Assembly (NCBI GenBank): GCA_034044135.1
Contig: CP139021.1
Coordinates: 5,161,635 to 5,225,634 of the forward strand
Length of the DNA: 64,000 bases
Reading direction: 5' to 3'
Source: Flammeovirgaceae bacterium SG7u.111
Lineage (GTDB): Bacteria; Bacteroidota; Bacteroidia; Cytophagales; Flammeovirgaceae
The first letter of the stretch is position 1, and the number at the start of each line of letters is the position of its first letter. Below, piece by piece: positions 55,037 through 63,591 of this stretch. A program made the position numbers and the translations under genes. Under the pieces are notes generated by a model. It ran no database searches. It was not told the DNA's origin and was given only the letters and a program-made list of their open reading frames with translations.

Positions 55037-56017
55037 TTATTTCTGGTAAGCGGCTATCACTTTATCCATAAACTGGTTATTTTCTTCTATTATTTTCATG
55101 CGAGAAGATTCTTGTTCAAACCATTTTACAGTCCTTTTTATACCAACTTTAAAAGGGATAGTCGCCTTGAATTCTGGTACAAATGACTTTATTTTCGTAT
55201 TGTCAAAAACCACGCTTACAGCCTTGTCCCCTAATAAGTTTCCTTTTTGGAAATCGTCGAATTTAGCTATAAAATCAGATGGGATATATACTACTTTGGG
55301 CGTTACACCTGCTGCTGCACCTACCGCATCGTAAATCTGGTTCCAGGTCAAAATCTCGTCTGAAGTGATATGAAAGCTATGCCCAATAGCCTGCTGATGC
55401 CCCAAAAGCCCTACAAAGCCTATGGCAAAGTCATCGGAATGCGTAATGGTCCAGAGCGATGAACCATCCCCGTGGATGATTATTGGCTTTCCTTTCCGAA
55501 TCCTATCGATAATGGTAAAATCTTCCCAACTCCCAATGGCCACGGGAATCACGGTATCATAGGTAAGCGAAGGACGGACAATTGTCATGGGGAAATCTTC
55601 TTCTCTATACACTTTATTGAGCAAGTCTTCGCAAGCAATTTTATCCCTCGAATATTGCCAATATGGATTTTTGAGCGGGGTACTCTCGGTTATAACCGGA
55701 TGGGAGGCAGGCTTTTCGTATGCCGAAGCCGAACTGATAAATATGTACTGATCGGTCTTGCCCTTAAATAATTCAATATCGCGCTGTACATCTTCAGGTG
55801 TAAAGGCAATGAAATTTGCAACCACATCAAAATAATGATCTTTGAGAAGCGCTTTCGTTCCTTCAAGGTCTGTTATATCCCCCACCAAAGACTTAGCCCC
55901 TTCAGGAACTGGTCTATTTCCCCTATTGAACAAATACACCTCATACCCTTTCTCAATGGCAAGGCGAGTAGAAGCAGCAGATATATTCCCGGTGCCGCCG
56001 ATAAACAAGATTTTCAT
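55037..56017 (-). CDS. NAD-dependent epimerase/dehydratase (extended SDR)
   Basis: A 326-residue extended SDR. The nucleotide motif is KILFIGGTGNISAAS (residues 2-16), where the third glycine of GxxGxxG is replaced by Ser. Catalytic residues are SSASAYEK (Ser) and YSRDK (YxxxK, about 122-126). VRPSLTYD and the late THSDDFAIGFVGL segment are typical of epimerases or reductases acting on sugar nucleotides or small carbonyls. Substrate is unknown; a terminator follows. Confidence 0.82.
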   Translation of the reverse strand: MKILFIGGTGNISAASTRLAIEKGYEVYLFNRGNRPVPEGAKSLVGDITDLEGTKALLKDHYFDVVANFIAFTPEDVQRDIELFKGKTDQYIFISSASAYEKPASHPVITESTPLKNPYWQYSRDKIACEDLLNKVYREEDFPMTIVRPSLTYDTVIPVAIGSWEDFTIIDRIRKGKPIIIHGDGSSLWTITHSDDFAIGFVGLLGHQQAIGHSFHITSDEILTWNQIYDAVGAAAGVTPKVVYIPSDFIAKFDDFQKGNLLGDKAVSVVFDNTKIKSFVPEFKATIPFKVGIKRTVKWFEQESSRMKIIEENNQFMDKVIAAYQK

Positions 56018-56234
56018 TTTCTATTATTTATGAAGTTAGAAATAAAAGCTTGTTTAAACTTCAGGTTTCCAAGCGAAAAGATCACTGCGGCGGCAAACCG
56101 CTTTAAGGTTTTCACGAAAGAAGATTTTTCGAAGTGAAGTTCTTGAAATGATCATTTGCAGCGAAACAGATAAAATTTATATAAGCTTTAAAGCAATAGC
56201 GAAACGATTGCCACATCCCAAACTTACAAATATT

Positions 56235-56399
56235 CTACTCATCATGCTTGGCTATTACCCATACCGCATGGATTATCCCTGGGATAAAACCTAAAAGCGT
56301 GAGTAAAATATTCAACCAAAAAGCGCCTCGGATTCCTACGGTAAAAAATACGCCCAAAGGGGGTAATAAAATTGCTAAAACCATCCTGATGATACTCAT
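56235..56399 (-). CDS. YqaE/Pmp3 family small membrane protein
   Basis: A 54-residue protein: MSIIRMVLAILLPPLGVFFT then VGIRGAFWLNILLTLLGFIPGIIHAVWVIAKHDE. The two membrane helices and the L-P-P-L-G-V and LGFIPGIIHAVWV motifs are exactly those of the UPF0057/Pmp3 family. Such proteins respond to membrane or salt stress and influence membrane potential. It is short and lies between the SDR and YceI genes. Confidence 0.85.
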   Translation of the reverse strand: MSIIRMVLAILLPPLGVFFTVGIRGAFWLNILLTLLGFIPGIIHAVWVIAKHDE

Positions 56400-56662
56400 A
56401 TACTATAATAGTTTAGGTTTACTGAATGCTCTCCAATGATAACCTTTTGTACGTAAATAGGGAAATTATTTTTGACGAACGGTATTTTTTCCAGCTCTCC
56501 AACCCAACTTACACCCTGACTAACAACCTATTACATAACAGGTATGATTATTTCGAGAAATATTTTAAGGATTTTAATAACCATTTTAAAAGTCATTAGT
56601 TATCCAGTTGAAAATGGAAATAACCTCAATTTTTGATTGTAAAACTAAAACTTAGAAAAAAA

Positions 56663-57325
56663 ATGAAACTTGTTAAATTGAGTAATCTCTTGCTTATTGG
56701 GTTGATCGTATCACTTATTTCATGTAGTGGTGCAAAGAAAACAGAAGAAGTTGCAGAAACTGAAGAAGTAGCTGTAGTCGAAGAAACCCCTGCTGGTAGC
56801 TTAGAAGATGGCACGTACACTTATTCTGCTGAAGATAGCAAAATCAAATGGCACGCATCCAAAATGACTGGCGATCACAACGGTACTGTTGACTTGGCTA
56901 GCGGCAGCTTTACGGTAGAAGGTGGTGAAGTAAAAGGCGGAAGCTTTGATATCGACCTTAACACTATCGTATCTGAAGACTTAGCGGGAAAAGATGAAAT
57001 GAAAGCTAAACTTGAAGGACACTTGAAGTCAGCTGATTTCTTTGATGTAGAAACTAGCCCAATGGCAACTTTCGAAATTTCTGAAGTTACTGCTGATTCT
57101 GTAAAAGGAAACTTGACCATCAAGAATATTTCTAATGAAATTGCATTTCCAGCTACTATTGCTGCTGATAGCACTGGAATTAGCACAAAAGCTTCTTTCA
57201 AATTGGATAGAACAAAGTGGGATATGATGTTCCACTCTGGGTTAGAGCAGTGGGGAGACAAAACCATCAAAGATGAGTTCACTGTAGAGTTTGACTTAGT
57301 AGCAACTAAAGACGCTGTTCAATAA
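56663..57325 (+). CDS. YceI-family lipoprotein
   Basis: A 220-residue lipoprotein. ATG 56663 opens a signal (MKLVKLSNLLLIGLIVSLI) with lipobox SCS; an acidic Glu/Val-rich spacer follows (about 25-50). The YceI beta-barrel domain (about 52-218) has SKIKWHASKMTGDHNGTV, SADFFDVETSPMATFEI and WDMMFHSG. YceI proteins bind polyisoprenoid or related lipids in the periplasm; in Bacteroidota they are mostly uncharacterised. It has its own strong terminator. Confidence 0.9.
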   Translation: MKLVKLSNLLLIGLIVSLISCSGAKKTEEVAETEEVAVVEETPAGSLEDGTYTYSAEDSKIKWHASKMTGDHNGTVDLASGSFTVEGGEVKGGSFDIDLNTIVSEDLAGKDEMKAKLEGHLKSADFFDVETSPMATFEISEVTADSVKGNLTIKNISNEIAFPATIAADSTGISTKASFKLDRTKWDMMFHSGLEQWGDKTIKDEFTVEFDLVATKDAVQ

Positions 57326-57349
57326 AAAAAAATCTACTATACTAATCTG

Positions 57350-57379
57350 GCCCTACGCTTAGTGCGTGGGGCTTTTTTT
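57350..57379 (+). terminator. Terminator after the YceI gene
   Basis: GCCCTACGC and GCGTGGGGC (one G-T wobble) form a stem with a tiny loop, followed by TTTTTTT. Confidence 0.9.
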
Positions 57380-57616
57380 GTTCTATACTTTCTATTTTTT
57401 CACGATTTTGTAGAATCAAACAACACGTTTGTAGAATTAAATTCACACCCCTTCCGCTCTACACCAAATACAAAACGCTAGACTTAAATACCACAAAAAA
57501 CTGGTTTACAGGTGAATAAAACAAAAAGAACACCTCACGTCCCAAAAACAGGAATGCTTTTTTTGTAAGGATAAGGAAAATACAAAATTAATTTATCCAC
57601 AAAAAAACAAACTGAA

Positions 57617-58234
57617 ATGAGACAACTTAAAGCATTCTCCATACTAGCCACTTTAGGGTTATTATTCATCGGCAACCTCAGTAAAACTTATGCACAAGGA
57701 ACTTACCTAGGCCTAAAAGGCGGGGTTAACTTCTCAGAATTCAAAGGTGCTGAATCAGATGTAAAGATGACTCCAGGAGCTGCATTTGGTGCTTTTATTC
57801 GCCAAGAGTCCGCGGGAAACTTTGCCGTTACGGGTGAGGTAAACTATATGGGAAAAGGCACGGAATACAAAGACGGACTGTTAGAGTCGAGCACGGTCAA
57901 CTACTTGGAAATACCTGTTCTCTTCGAATTTATGCTTCCCGGTGAGAGGATTAGACCAAGACTTTTTGCAGGACCCTATGCAGGCTTTATCATGGGCGCA
58001 GAAGACAATGCTGAAGTTGGAGGGGTTTCGGTAGATACAGAGGAGAATTATTCCTCAATTGATGCTGGGGCAATTTTGGGAGCAGGCGTAAACATGAAAG
58101 TATCTGAAGAAAATTGGTTATTGCTCGATGTAAGATACGGGCTAGGTATGAAAGACATCACTACCGACGATGATCTGGACATCAGAAACCGAGGGTTTAA
58201 TGTCAACCTAGGTTTTATTTTCCCCATCTATTAA
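57617..58234 (+). CDS. PorT-family outer-membrane beta-barrel protein
   Basis: A 205-residue protein with a signal peptide (1-26, cleaved after YAQ) and eight or so alternating beta strands: YLGLKGGVNFSEF, AVTGEVNYMGKGTEY, RLFAGPYAGFIMG, LLLDVRYGLGMKDI and a C-terminal NVNLGFIFPIY strand with the terminal aromatic. It matches the small Bacteroidota porin-family barrels. Function is not known. Confidence 0.85.
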   Translation: MRQLKAFSILATLGLLFIGNLSKTYAQGTYLGLKGGVNFSEFKGAESDVKMTPGAAFGAFIRQESAGNFAVTGEVNYMGKGTEYKDGLLESSTVNYLEIPVLFEFMLPGERIRPRLFAGPYAGFIMGAEDNAEVGGVSVDTEENYSSIDAGAILGAGVNMKVSEENWLLLDVRYGLGMKDITTDDDLDIRNRGFNVNLGFIFPIY

Positions 58235-58340
58235 GACCTATAAAAGCAGTGCGAGGAACTAACTCAATCTAGCCCTCCTTAAACCGCTAGTTTTTTTCTA
58301 ACCAATAACATTACAAATTCTCAAACCAAAAGAAGATATC

Positions 58341-59018
58341 ATGAAAAACATAATTAGTTTAATAGCTATAGGACTTACCTCAATTTTTATCTACAGCAGT
58401 TGCTCTTCATGGAGCAATACCGCCAAAGGGGGTTCAGTAGGCGCAGGTGCAGGTGGTGCAATTGGCGGAGTATTAGGCAACAAATCTGGAAATACAACCC
58501 AAGGGGCAATTTTAGGAGCTGCCATTGGTGGCGTGACCGGAGCGGCTATTGGCAGGTACATGGATAAACAAAAAGAAGACTTGGAAGAAGAACTTGGAGA
58601 AGTAGCGGAAGTAGAACGTGTGGGAGAAGGCATAAAAGTCACTTTTGGTTCAGGTATTTTGTTTGATTTTGACTCTGATGGCCTAAAACCAACAGCCAAG
58701 TCAAGTATCCAAAAAATGGTAGAAACCTTAGAAGAATATCCTGACACTGAAATAATGGTAACCGGCCATACAGATAGTGAAGGTTCTGAAAAATATAACC
58801 TTAGGCTTTCAGAAGAAAGGGCTAAAGCTGTAGTAGAATACGCTAAGCTTTTAGGATTAAATAGCGACAGGTTAATACCTTTAGGATTAGGCGAAACACA
58901 GCCAGTTGCCAAAAATGACTCGGAAATTGGTAGAGCTCAAAACAGGCGAGTTGAAATTGCCATTTATGCCAATGAAGAATTGAAACAAAAAGTAAAAGAT
59001 GGCGAAGTAGGTAAATAA
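58341..59018 (+). CDS. Glycine-zipper OmpA lipoprotein
   Basis: A 225-residue lipoprotein. The signal ends at a lipobox with SSCSS. Residues 30-75 are a glycine-zipper (GGSVGAGAGGAIGGVLGN, GAILGAAIGGVTGAAIG), and residues about 100-215 are an OmpA domain (GILFDFDSDGLKP, VTGHTDSEGSEKYN, GRAQNRRVEI), which binds peptidoglycan. It is related to the YfiB/Pal type. The C-terminal tail is short and charged. A perfect hairpin follows. Confidence 0.9.
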   Translation: MKNIISLIAIGLTSIFIYSSCSSWSNTAKGGSVGAGAGGAIGGVLGNKSGNTTQGAILGAAIGGVTGAAIGRYMDKQKEDLEEELGEVAEVERVGEGIKVTFGSGILFDFDSDGLKPTAKSSIQKMVETLEEYPDTEIMVTGHTDSEGSEKYNLRLSEERAKAVVEYAKLLGLNSDRLIPLGLGETQPVAKNDSEIGRAQNRRVEIAIYANEELKQKVKDGEVGK

Positions 59019-59037
59019 TACCACTTCCTGATAAACT

Positions 59038-59074
59038 GAACAGCCCCTAGGAACTATGTTCCTAGGGGCTGTTC
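59038..59074. terminator. 17-bp perfect palindrome, likely bidirectional terminator
   Basis: GAACAGCCCCTAGGAAC (59038-59054), loop TAT, then its exact complement (59058-59074). It lies between convergent genes but lacks a T run on either side. Confidence 0.6.
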
Positions 59075-59092
59075 GTATCGTTATGTATCAAT

Positions 59093-59560
59093 TTAAGCCA
59101 CTTTGTAGTAAAGCAATCGGTAAACCAACAAACCCAGATAGCCTCCACAAGTGTTGAGGATCACATCATCAATATCAAAATTCCCTACGCTCAATGAAAT
59201 TTGGAGGGACTCGATCAGTAAACTTAAGCCACAACAGATTAGCAAAACCCACCCTGTTTTCTCACTCCCCCAACGCATAAATGGTAATAAAAAGCCAAGA
59301 GGCATAAACAAGAGCATATTCCCGAATACATTCACGGCAAACTCAACATATTCATCTTCGCCAGATTCTTCCCAAGTGCATTTGTCAATGTAATGCCCTA
59401 TCATCACAAAGGGAATCGCATTTACATCTCTTTTGAGGGTGTAATCATTACGATTTGGTATCAATCTGTTTCCTGTATAGAAAAATAAAAACCAAACCAG
59501 CACCACCAAATAGATGGGCATAAGGATTTTTGATAGGGTTGATAACCGGTGGAGCAACAT
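59093..59560 (-). CDS. VanZ-like membrane protein
   Basis: A 155-residue membrane protein with four hydrophobic segments (about 13-30, 85-101, 107-125 and 137-152). FGNMLLFMPLGFLLPF and IESLQISLSVGNFDIDDVILNTCGGYLG are hallmarks of the VanZ domain. VanZ-like proteins are linked to teicoplanin resistance in Enterococcus, but most, including those beside polysaccharide loci, have no such known role. Confidence 0.88.
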   Translation of the reverse strand: MLLHRLSTLSKILMPIYLVVLVWFLFFYTGNRLIPNRNDYTLKRDVNAIPFVMIGHYIDKCTWEESGEDEYVEFAVNVFGNMLLFMPLGFLLPFMRWGSEKTGWVLLICCGLSLLIESLQISLSVGNFDIDDVILNTCGGYLGLLVYRLLYYKVA

Positions 59561-59696
59561 ATGGTCAGATGCTAGTAAGTTAATGGATAGTTATTATTTC
59601 AAAACGTTCACGCTTGTAACCAAAAAAAGTGAGCTAGGTTCAAAACCAACGCCCACTTTCAAAGTCTTATACAAATATTCTATTGGAGAGTGTTAT

Positions 59697-60434
59697 TTAT
59701 TTCCCAGCAGCCAATACTCGGAACATAAACTTAAAATTGCCAACCAAATATCGTTTCCACATTCTTTGAGGCTCTAGGTAAAGTCTGTAAAGCCATTCAA
59801 ACTTTACTTTTCTGATCCACATTGGAGCTCGTGTAACCGCTCCAGCAGTGAAATCAAAAAAAGCACCAACACCCATCGCCAATTTTACTTTAAGCGCAGA
59901 CCTATTTTCATAAATCCACATTTCTTGTTTTGGGTTACCCATCGCTACAATCAACACATCCGCACCAGACTCATTTATTTCTTCTACTATGGAAGGCGTA
60001 TCTTCATTGGTAAAAAAGCCATTGCGGTAACCTGCAATATTGAGATTTGGAAATTTAGCTTTTATATTTTTAACCGTTACCTCCAATATCTCTTGCTTGG
60101 TACCAAACAAGAAAACTTTGTATCCTTTCTTTTCGCACAAGCCTAATACCTCTGGGGTAAAATCAGTACCGTTGAGGTTTTCAGAAAACTTTTCTCCTTT
60201 ATAAGAAGCAGCCAAATCAAGACCGATTCCATCATTTAAGACGAAATCAGAAGAAGTGATTGCTTCTTTAGCTTCGGGCTGTTCGCATACAATGTTTACT
60301 GTATGAGCATTTACAAAAGTTAGACTATGGGCTTTCTTAAAAGGCGCACTTAGAAGCACATCCAAATCCTCTAACAATTCGGAAGTAGTAGAGCTAAGCA
60401 CGTCTATTCCCAGAATGTCAATTGTTTTCATCAT
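59697..60434 (-). CDS. WecG/TagA/CpsF family glycosyltransferase
   Basis: A 245-residue GT26-type enzyme. Conserved segments are NAHTVNIV, ITSSDFVLNDGIGLDLAA with the DGIG motif, LFGTKQEILE and the C-terminal VAMGNPKQEMWI (G-x-P-x-Q-E-x-W), all typical of UDP-N-acetylmannosaminuronate-type transferases of surface polymer synthesis. Two ATGs (60434 and 60431) are possible starts. It lies first from the left in a polysaccharide cluster, with a terminator between it and the GT2 gene. Confidence 0.9.
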   Translation of the reverse strand: MMKTIDILGIDVLSSTTSELLEDLDVLLSAPFKKAHSLTFVNAHTVNIVCEQPEAKEAITSSDFVLNDGIGLDLAASYKGEKFSENLNGTDFTPEVLGLCEKKGYKVFLFGTKQEILEVTVKNIKAKFPNLNIAGYRNGFFTNEDTPSIVEEINESGADVLIVAMGNPKQEMWIYENRSALKVKLAMGVGAFFDFTAGAVTRAPMWIRKVKFEWLYRLYLEPQRMWKRYLVGNFKFMFRVLAAGK

Positions 60435-60466
60435 TATCAAAAAAACTAGGTTCAGATAAATAAAAC

Positions 60467-60510
60467 AAAAGGCAAAGTACTCCTATTCAGCTAGGAACAA
60501 TTTGCCTTTT
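60467..60510 (-). terminator. Terminator after the GT2 gene
   Basis: AAAAGGCAAA (60467-60476) pairs with TTTGCCTTTT (60501-60510), with an inner CTA/TAG step, 10 bases past the GT2 stop codon. Confidence 0.75.
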
Positions 60511-60519
60511 CTAATTAAG

Positions 60520-61563
60520 TTAAGCTACTATTTTTTTTTTAGCCTTGTATGTAAAACCTTCATACAGCCCTTTAATAGTATAGCGCAAGTTCTTCTTCTT
60601 TTGAGTGATACGCATAGTATTAAGGAAAGCAGGAACTACCGATACCACATTATAGAACATTCCATAGTGCTTCTTCAGGAAGATCATGTGGTTCTTGTTC
60701 AACTGATAGTAATAGAACTCCTTGATGTCTTTTGTACTTGAGCTATCTTTATGGAACACTTTGCTATCCAAAGCTACAGACAGTTTCCAGCCTTCTTTTT
60801 TCATGCGGTGCATCCAATCCATTTCCTCTACATACACAAAATACTCTTCGTCTATCAAACCAACTTCATCAAGTACTTCCTTACGAACCAATACGGATGC
60901 TCCCATAAGGAAATCAAGCTTTTCTACTGCCTCTTCCTTTGTAACATTGTCAAGCTCAGAAATGTGCATATTCTTATACTGAAGCTTTGTAGCTGACAAT
61001 AGTGGATAGAACTTCCCTCCACCTATGGTCTGAATTTTCTCTTTTTCACCGTGATAAATCAAGACAGAGCCTACCATACCTATTTTCTCATCAGACTCTA
61101 TCTCAGTCACCATAGTAGATAAAGAATCTGGCACTACTTCCGTATCGTTGTTAAGCATCCAAGCATACGAATAATCTCCTTGCTCCATTATGTACTTAAA
61201 ACAAGCGTTTTGCCCACCTGCAAAACCAGCATTTTGTAACTTGTTAACTACAAGCACAGGGTGCTGAAAAGGATTGCTTTCTCTAGAGGTTTTATGCTCA
61301 AACTGAATAGTGTGATCTTCGTTAAGAACAGTAATATCTACATCACCTATTTTCTCTTTAAGGTAGTCAGTGTACTCCTGCTCCTTACACTCTCCTGTCA
61401 TTAAATCTTTGAATACTTCAACTGAGCCATTTGAAGAGCCATTGTCTACTATCAAAATTTGAAAGTTTGGATCTTGAAGCTTTGTTAGGCTAGCGATACA
61501 TTCTACAGTATCATTATAATTGTTCCAGTTAACTAGTGTGATGTAAACTTTAGATTCTGCCAT
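60520..61563 (-). CDS. Glycosyltransferase family 2 (rhamnosyltransferase-like)
   Basis: A 347-residue GT-A glycosyltransferase. ATG 61563 opens MAESKVYITLVNWNNYNDTV. Motifs are LIVDNGSSNGSVEVF, LQNAGFAGGQNACFKY, the metal-binding AWMLNNDTEVVP, ASVLVRKEVLDEVGLIDEEYFVYVEEMDW and a final basic tail. The G-F-A-G-G-x-N stretch and E-E-x-D-W motif resemble rhamnosyltransferases. It likely adds a sugar to a surface polysaccharide. Confidence 0.88.
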   Translation of the reverse strand: MAESKVYITLVNWNNYNDTVECIASLTKLQDPNFQILIVDNGSSNGSVEVFKDLMTGECKEQEYTDYLKEKIGDVDITVLNEDHTIQFEHKTSRESNPFQHPVLVVNKLQNAGFAGGQNACFKYIMEQGDYSYAWMLNNDTEVVPDSLSTMVTEIESDEKIGMVGSVLIYHGEKEKIQTIGGGKFYPLLSATKLQYKNMHISELDNVTKEEAVEKLDFLMGASVLVRKEVLDEVGLIDEEYFVYVEEMDWMHRMKKEGWKLSVALDSKVFHKDSSSTKDIKEFYYYQLNKNHMIFLKKHYGMFYNVVSVVPAFLNTMRITQKKKNLRYTIKGLYEGFTYKAKKKIVA

Positions 61564-61682
61564 AATTTCAGTAGATTGTTTTTCAATAAACAAATTCTTA
61601 ACCTTCTATTTAAATAAATTTAAATTACTAAATATCAATTTGTTATAAAGATAAGGAATTCATTAAAACGAGGTTGTTAGCA

Positions 61683-62939
61683 TTAGTTAATGATCCTCAT
61701 TTTTACTAATTTCTCTTTGCCTAAGAGGTGGCTTACATAGACAAGAATAGCCAGTATGGACATAAAAATCCCTGATTGAAATACAATTTTCAATGCCATT
61801 ACTGAATAAATAATTGAAAAGATTATGTAATCTTTAATCGCTAGCATCATAAGAGGAGCTTCATTATCCTTCATACTAGTTGCCGCTCTAAAAACGGAAA
61901 GGTACAAAAACACAAATACCAACACACCTACAAAACCCAGTTCGAAAGTGATACCAAGCCATCCAATATCTGCCGGCCAAAAGTTAATCCCGTAAATATC
62001 TTGAACTGTCTTATCAAACAACAGTGGATTGAGGAAGCCCGACCCGAAAAGAAAATTAAGAGGATTGTCAAGTAGGAATTCAGTCGCTTGTCCAATCGTA
62101 TTCATACGCACATTCAACGAATCACTTTTTCCACTGGAAGTATCAAGCATTACGCTGAAATACTCAAACTGAGTAAAGAGATAAACAAACGAAAACGAGA
62201 ACAAAGAAATAAACGCTATCTTTTTAGGGAGAGAAACCTTTTGTAAGGCCAATAACCCCAATATTAACAACAAAGTCAACAACTCAACTCGTTGCTTTTG
62301 GTAAATAGCATGATAAACGATGAAAAGCAATACTGGAATAATGTAAAGCGGCTTTTTCTCCATTAAATATTTACGGAAAAAATAAAAAGTTACGATAATT
62401 CCTGGTACTATATCGAATAGAAACCTAAAACCCTTTTCAAAACTAAAATAGACCAGTTGGCTATCGAAATTAGCTTCAAAAATAGGTCTTGGATCTACAA
62501 AAAGATTCACATATAAGTACGACAATGTTGTAAGCGACCCAAACCACAATAAAGACTGAGTGATATCTTTCAGGTCTGCCTTGAGCACTCGCAAAGCTGC
62601 GTATGTCAAGAAAAAGAAGAAAAATGGGAAGATTTTAGCTTGTGCTATTAGCCCATATGACAATGGCTGCCCATAGTGAATTGCAGCAGTAAATGCAGAA
62701 AGCACCATCAAGCCTATGGCAGACCAAAATACCTGCATAGAATATTTAGGCTTTTCCTTCCAAACAAACAAGACAATGAAGGTTACCATAAAACCTAGCA
62801 TAGGCACCCCTCCTTTGGAAATCGCATAAAGAATGGGAAGATCTTTTATATAAAAGAAAATTTGAAAGGTAAATACATAGAGTATTATCAGTGAGATCAC
62901 TGTCACATTTACTCGTAAAAGACCTATTCTAAACTTCAT
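61683..62939 (-). CDS. O-antigen ligase/polymerase-like membrane protein
   Basis: A 418-residue polytopic protein with about ten to twelve hydrophobic segments and a longer loop (about 250-310) containing SGKSDSLNVRMNTIGQATEF and LLDNPLNFLFGSGF. This layout, with the FGSGF-like segment, fits Wzy polymerases or O-antigen ligases. ATG 62939 is preferred; the codon one step upstream (62942) is TTG. Sequence in this family is weakly conserved, so ligase versus polymerase is not decided. Confidence 0.75.
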   Translation of the reverse strand: MKFRIGLLRVNVTVISLIILYVFTFQIFFYIKDLPILYAISKGGVPMLGFMVTFIVLFVWKEKPKYSMQVFWSAIGLMVLSAFTAAIHYGQPLSYGLIAQAKIFPFFFFFLTYAALRVLKADLKDITQSLLWFGSLTTLSYLYVNLFVDPRPIFEANFDSQLVYFSFEKGFRFLFDIVPGIIVTFYFFRKYLMEKKPLYIIPVLLFIVYHAIYQKQRVELLTLLLILGLLALQKVSLPKKIAFISLFSFSFVYLFTQFEYFSVMLDTSSGKSDSLNVRMNTIGQATEFLLDNPLNFLFGSGFLNPLLFDKTVQDIYGINFWPADIGWLGITFELGFVGVLVFVFLYLSVFRAATSMKDNEAPLMMLAIKDYIIFSIIYSVMALKIVFQSGIFMSILAILVYVSHLLGKEKLVKMRIIN

Positions 62940-62988
62940 CAACTCTTTTCTTTATAGAACAAATTTATTTTCAGTGCTAATAACCTCA

Positions 62989-63573
62989 CTATCGAGCACT
63001 CACCCACTCTTTCTTAGCGTGATCGTATTTTTTAAGCACTTTGGCAGGGACTCCCCCAGCAATGCAATAATCGGGAATATCTTTGGTAACTACTGCATTT
63101 GCACCAACTATACTATACTTTCCTACATTAGCCCCAATCACACATACATTTTCTCCTAACCAAGCCCCCTCGCCAATGGTCACATCGCCTTTTAGCTCCA
63201 ATGGTTGGTCTATGATAGGCGTACCTACATCTTTGTAACCATGAAAGTTATCTGTAATGAACACTTTATCGGCCATAATGACCTTACGCTCTATAGTCAC
63301 ATTTCCCAAGGCTACTGCATGAAACAAATGACCAATATACGTTCCGTCACCTATGCTTAGACTTGGATTCTCACTGAGTAAAGTGTCTGTATAAAGCCAT
63401 GCTTTTTCTCTGATATATACACCCGAACCTATTGAAATATTTTTCATCCCATCTATTCGCAATGGAGCGCCAATAACAGAACCTGCGCCGAAAGACTTAA
63501 ACCCACCTTTCCACAATAACACCCATAACCTAGCCTTCACAAACCCGATGATCTTACTCAATTTTTCGTACAT
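62989..63573 (-). CDS. Left-handed beta-helix acetyltransferase (hexapeptide family)
   Basis: A 194-residue acyltransferase. Hexapeptide-repeat text is dense (IGAPLRIDGMKNISIGSG, DVTIGEGAWLGENVCVIG, SIVGANAVVTKDIPDYCIAG), ending VPAKVLKKYD, the standard C-terminus of WbbJ-like O-acetyltransferases. A His in VFITDNFHGYKD (about 112) fits the catalytic position. It likely O-acetylates a sugar of the local polysaccharide. It is 18 bases after the flippase gene. Confidence 0.88.
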   Translation of the reverse strand: MYEKLSKIIGFVKARLWVLLWKGGFKSFGAGSVIGAPLRIDGMKNISIGSGVYIREKAWLYTDTLLSENPSLSIGDGTYIGHLFHAVALGNVTIERKVIMADKVFITDNFHGYKDVGTPIIDQPLELKGDVTIGEGAWLGENVCVIGANVGKYSIVGANAVVTKDIPDYCIAGGVPAKVLKKYDHAKKEWVSAR

Positions 63574-63591
63574 GATGTATGTTGTTTAGTT

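Noticed and set aside
55835-56137. 100-codon plus-strand frame opposite the SDR start
   Set aside because: Mostly antisense of the SDR gene; the part beyond it has no recognisable feature.
62940-62942. TTG one codon before the ATG of the O-antigen ligase/polymerase gene as start
   Set aside because: The ATG at 62939 immediately follows and gives the same protein; no reason to prefer TTG.
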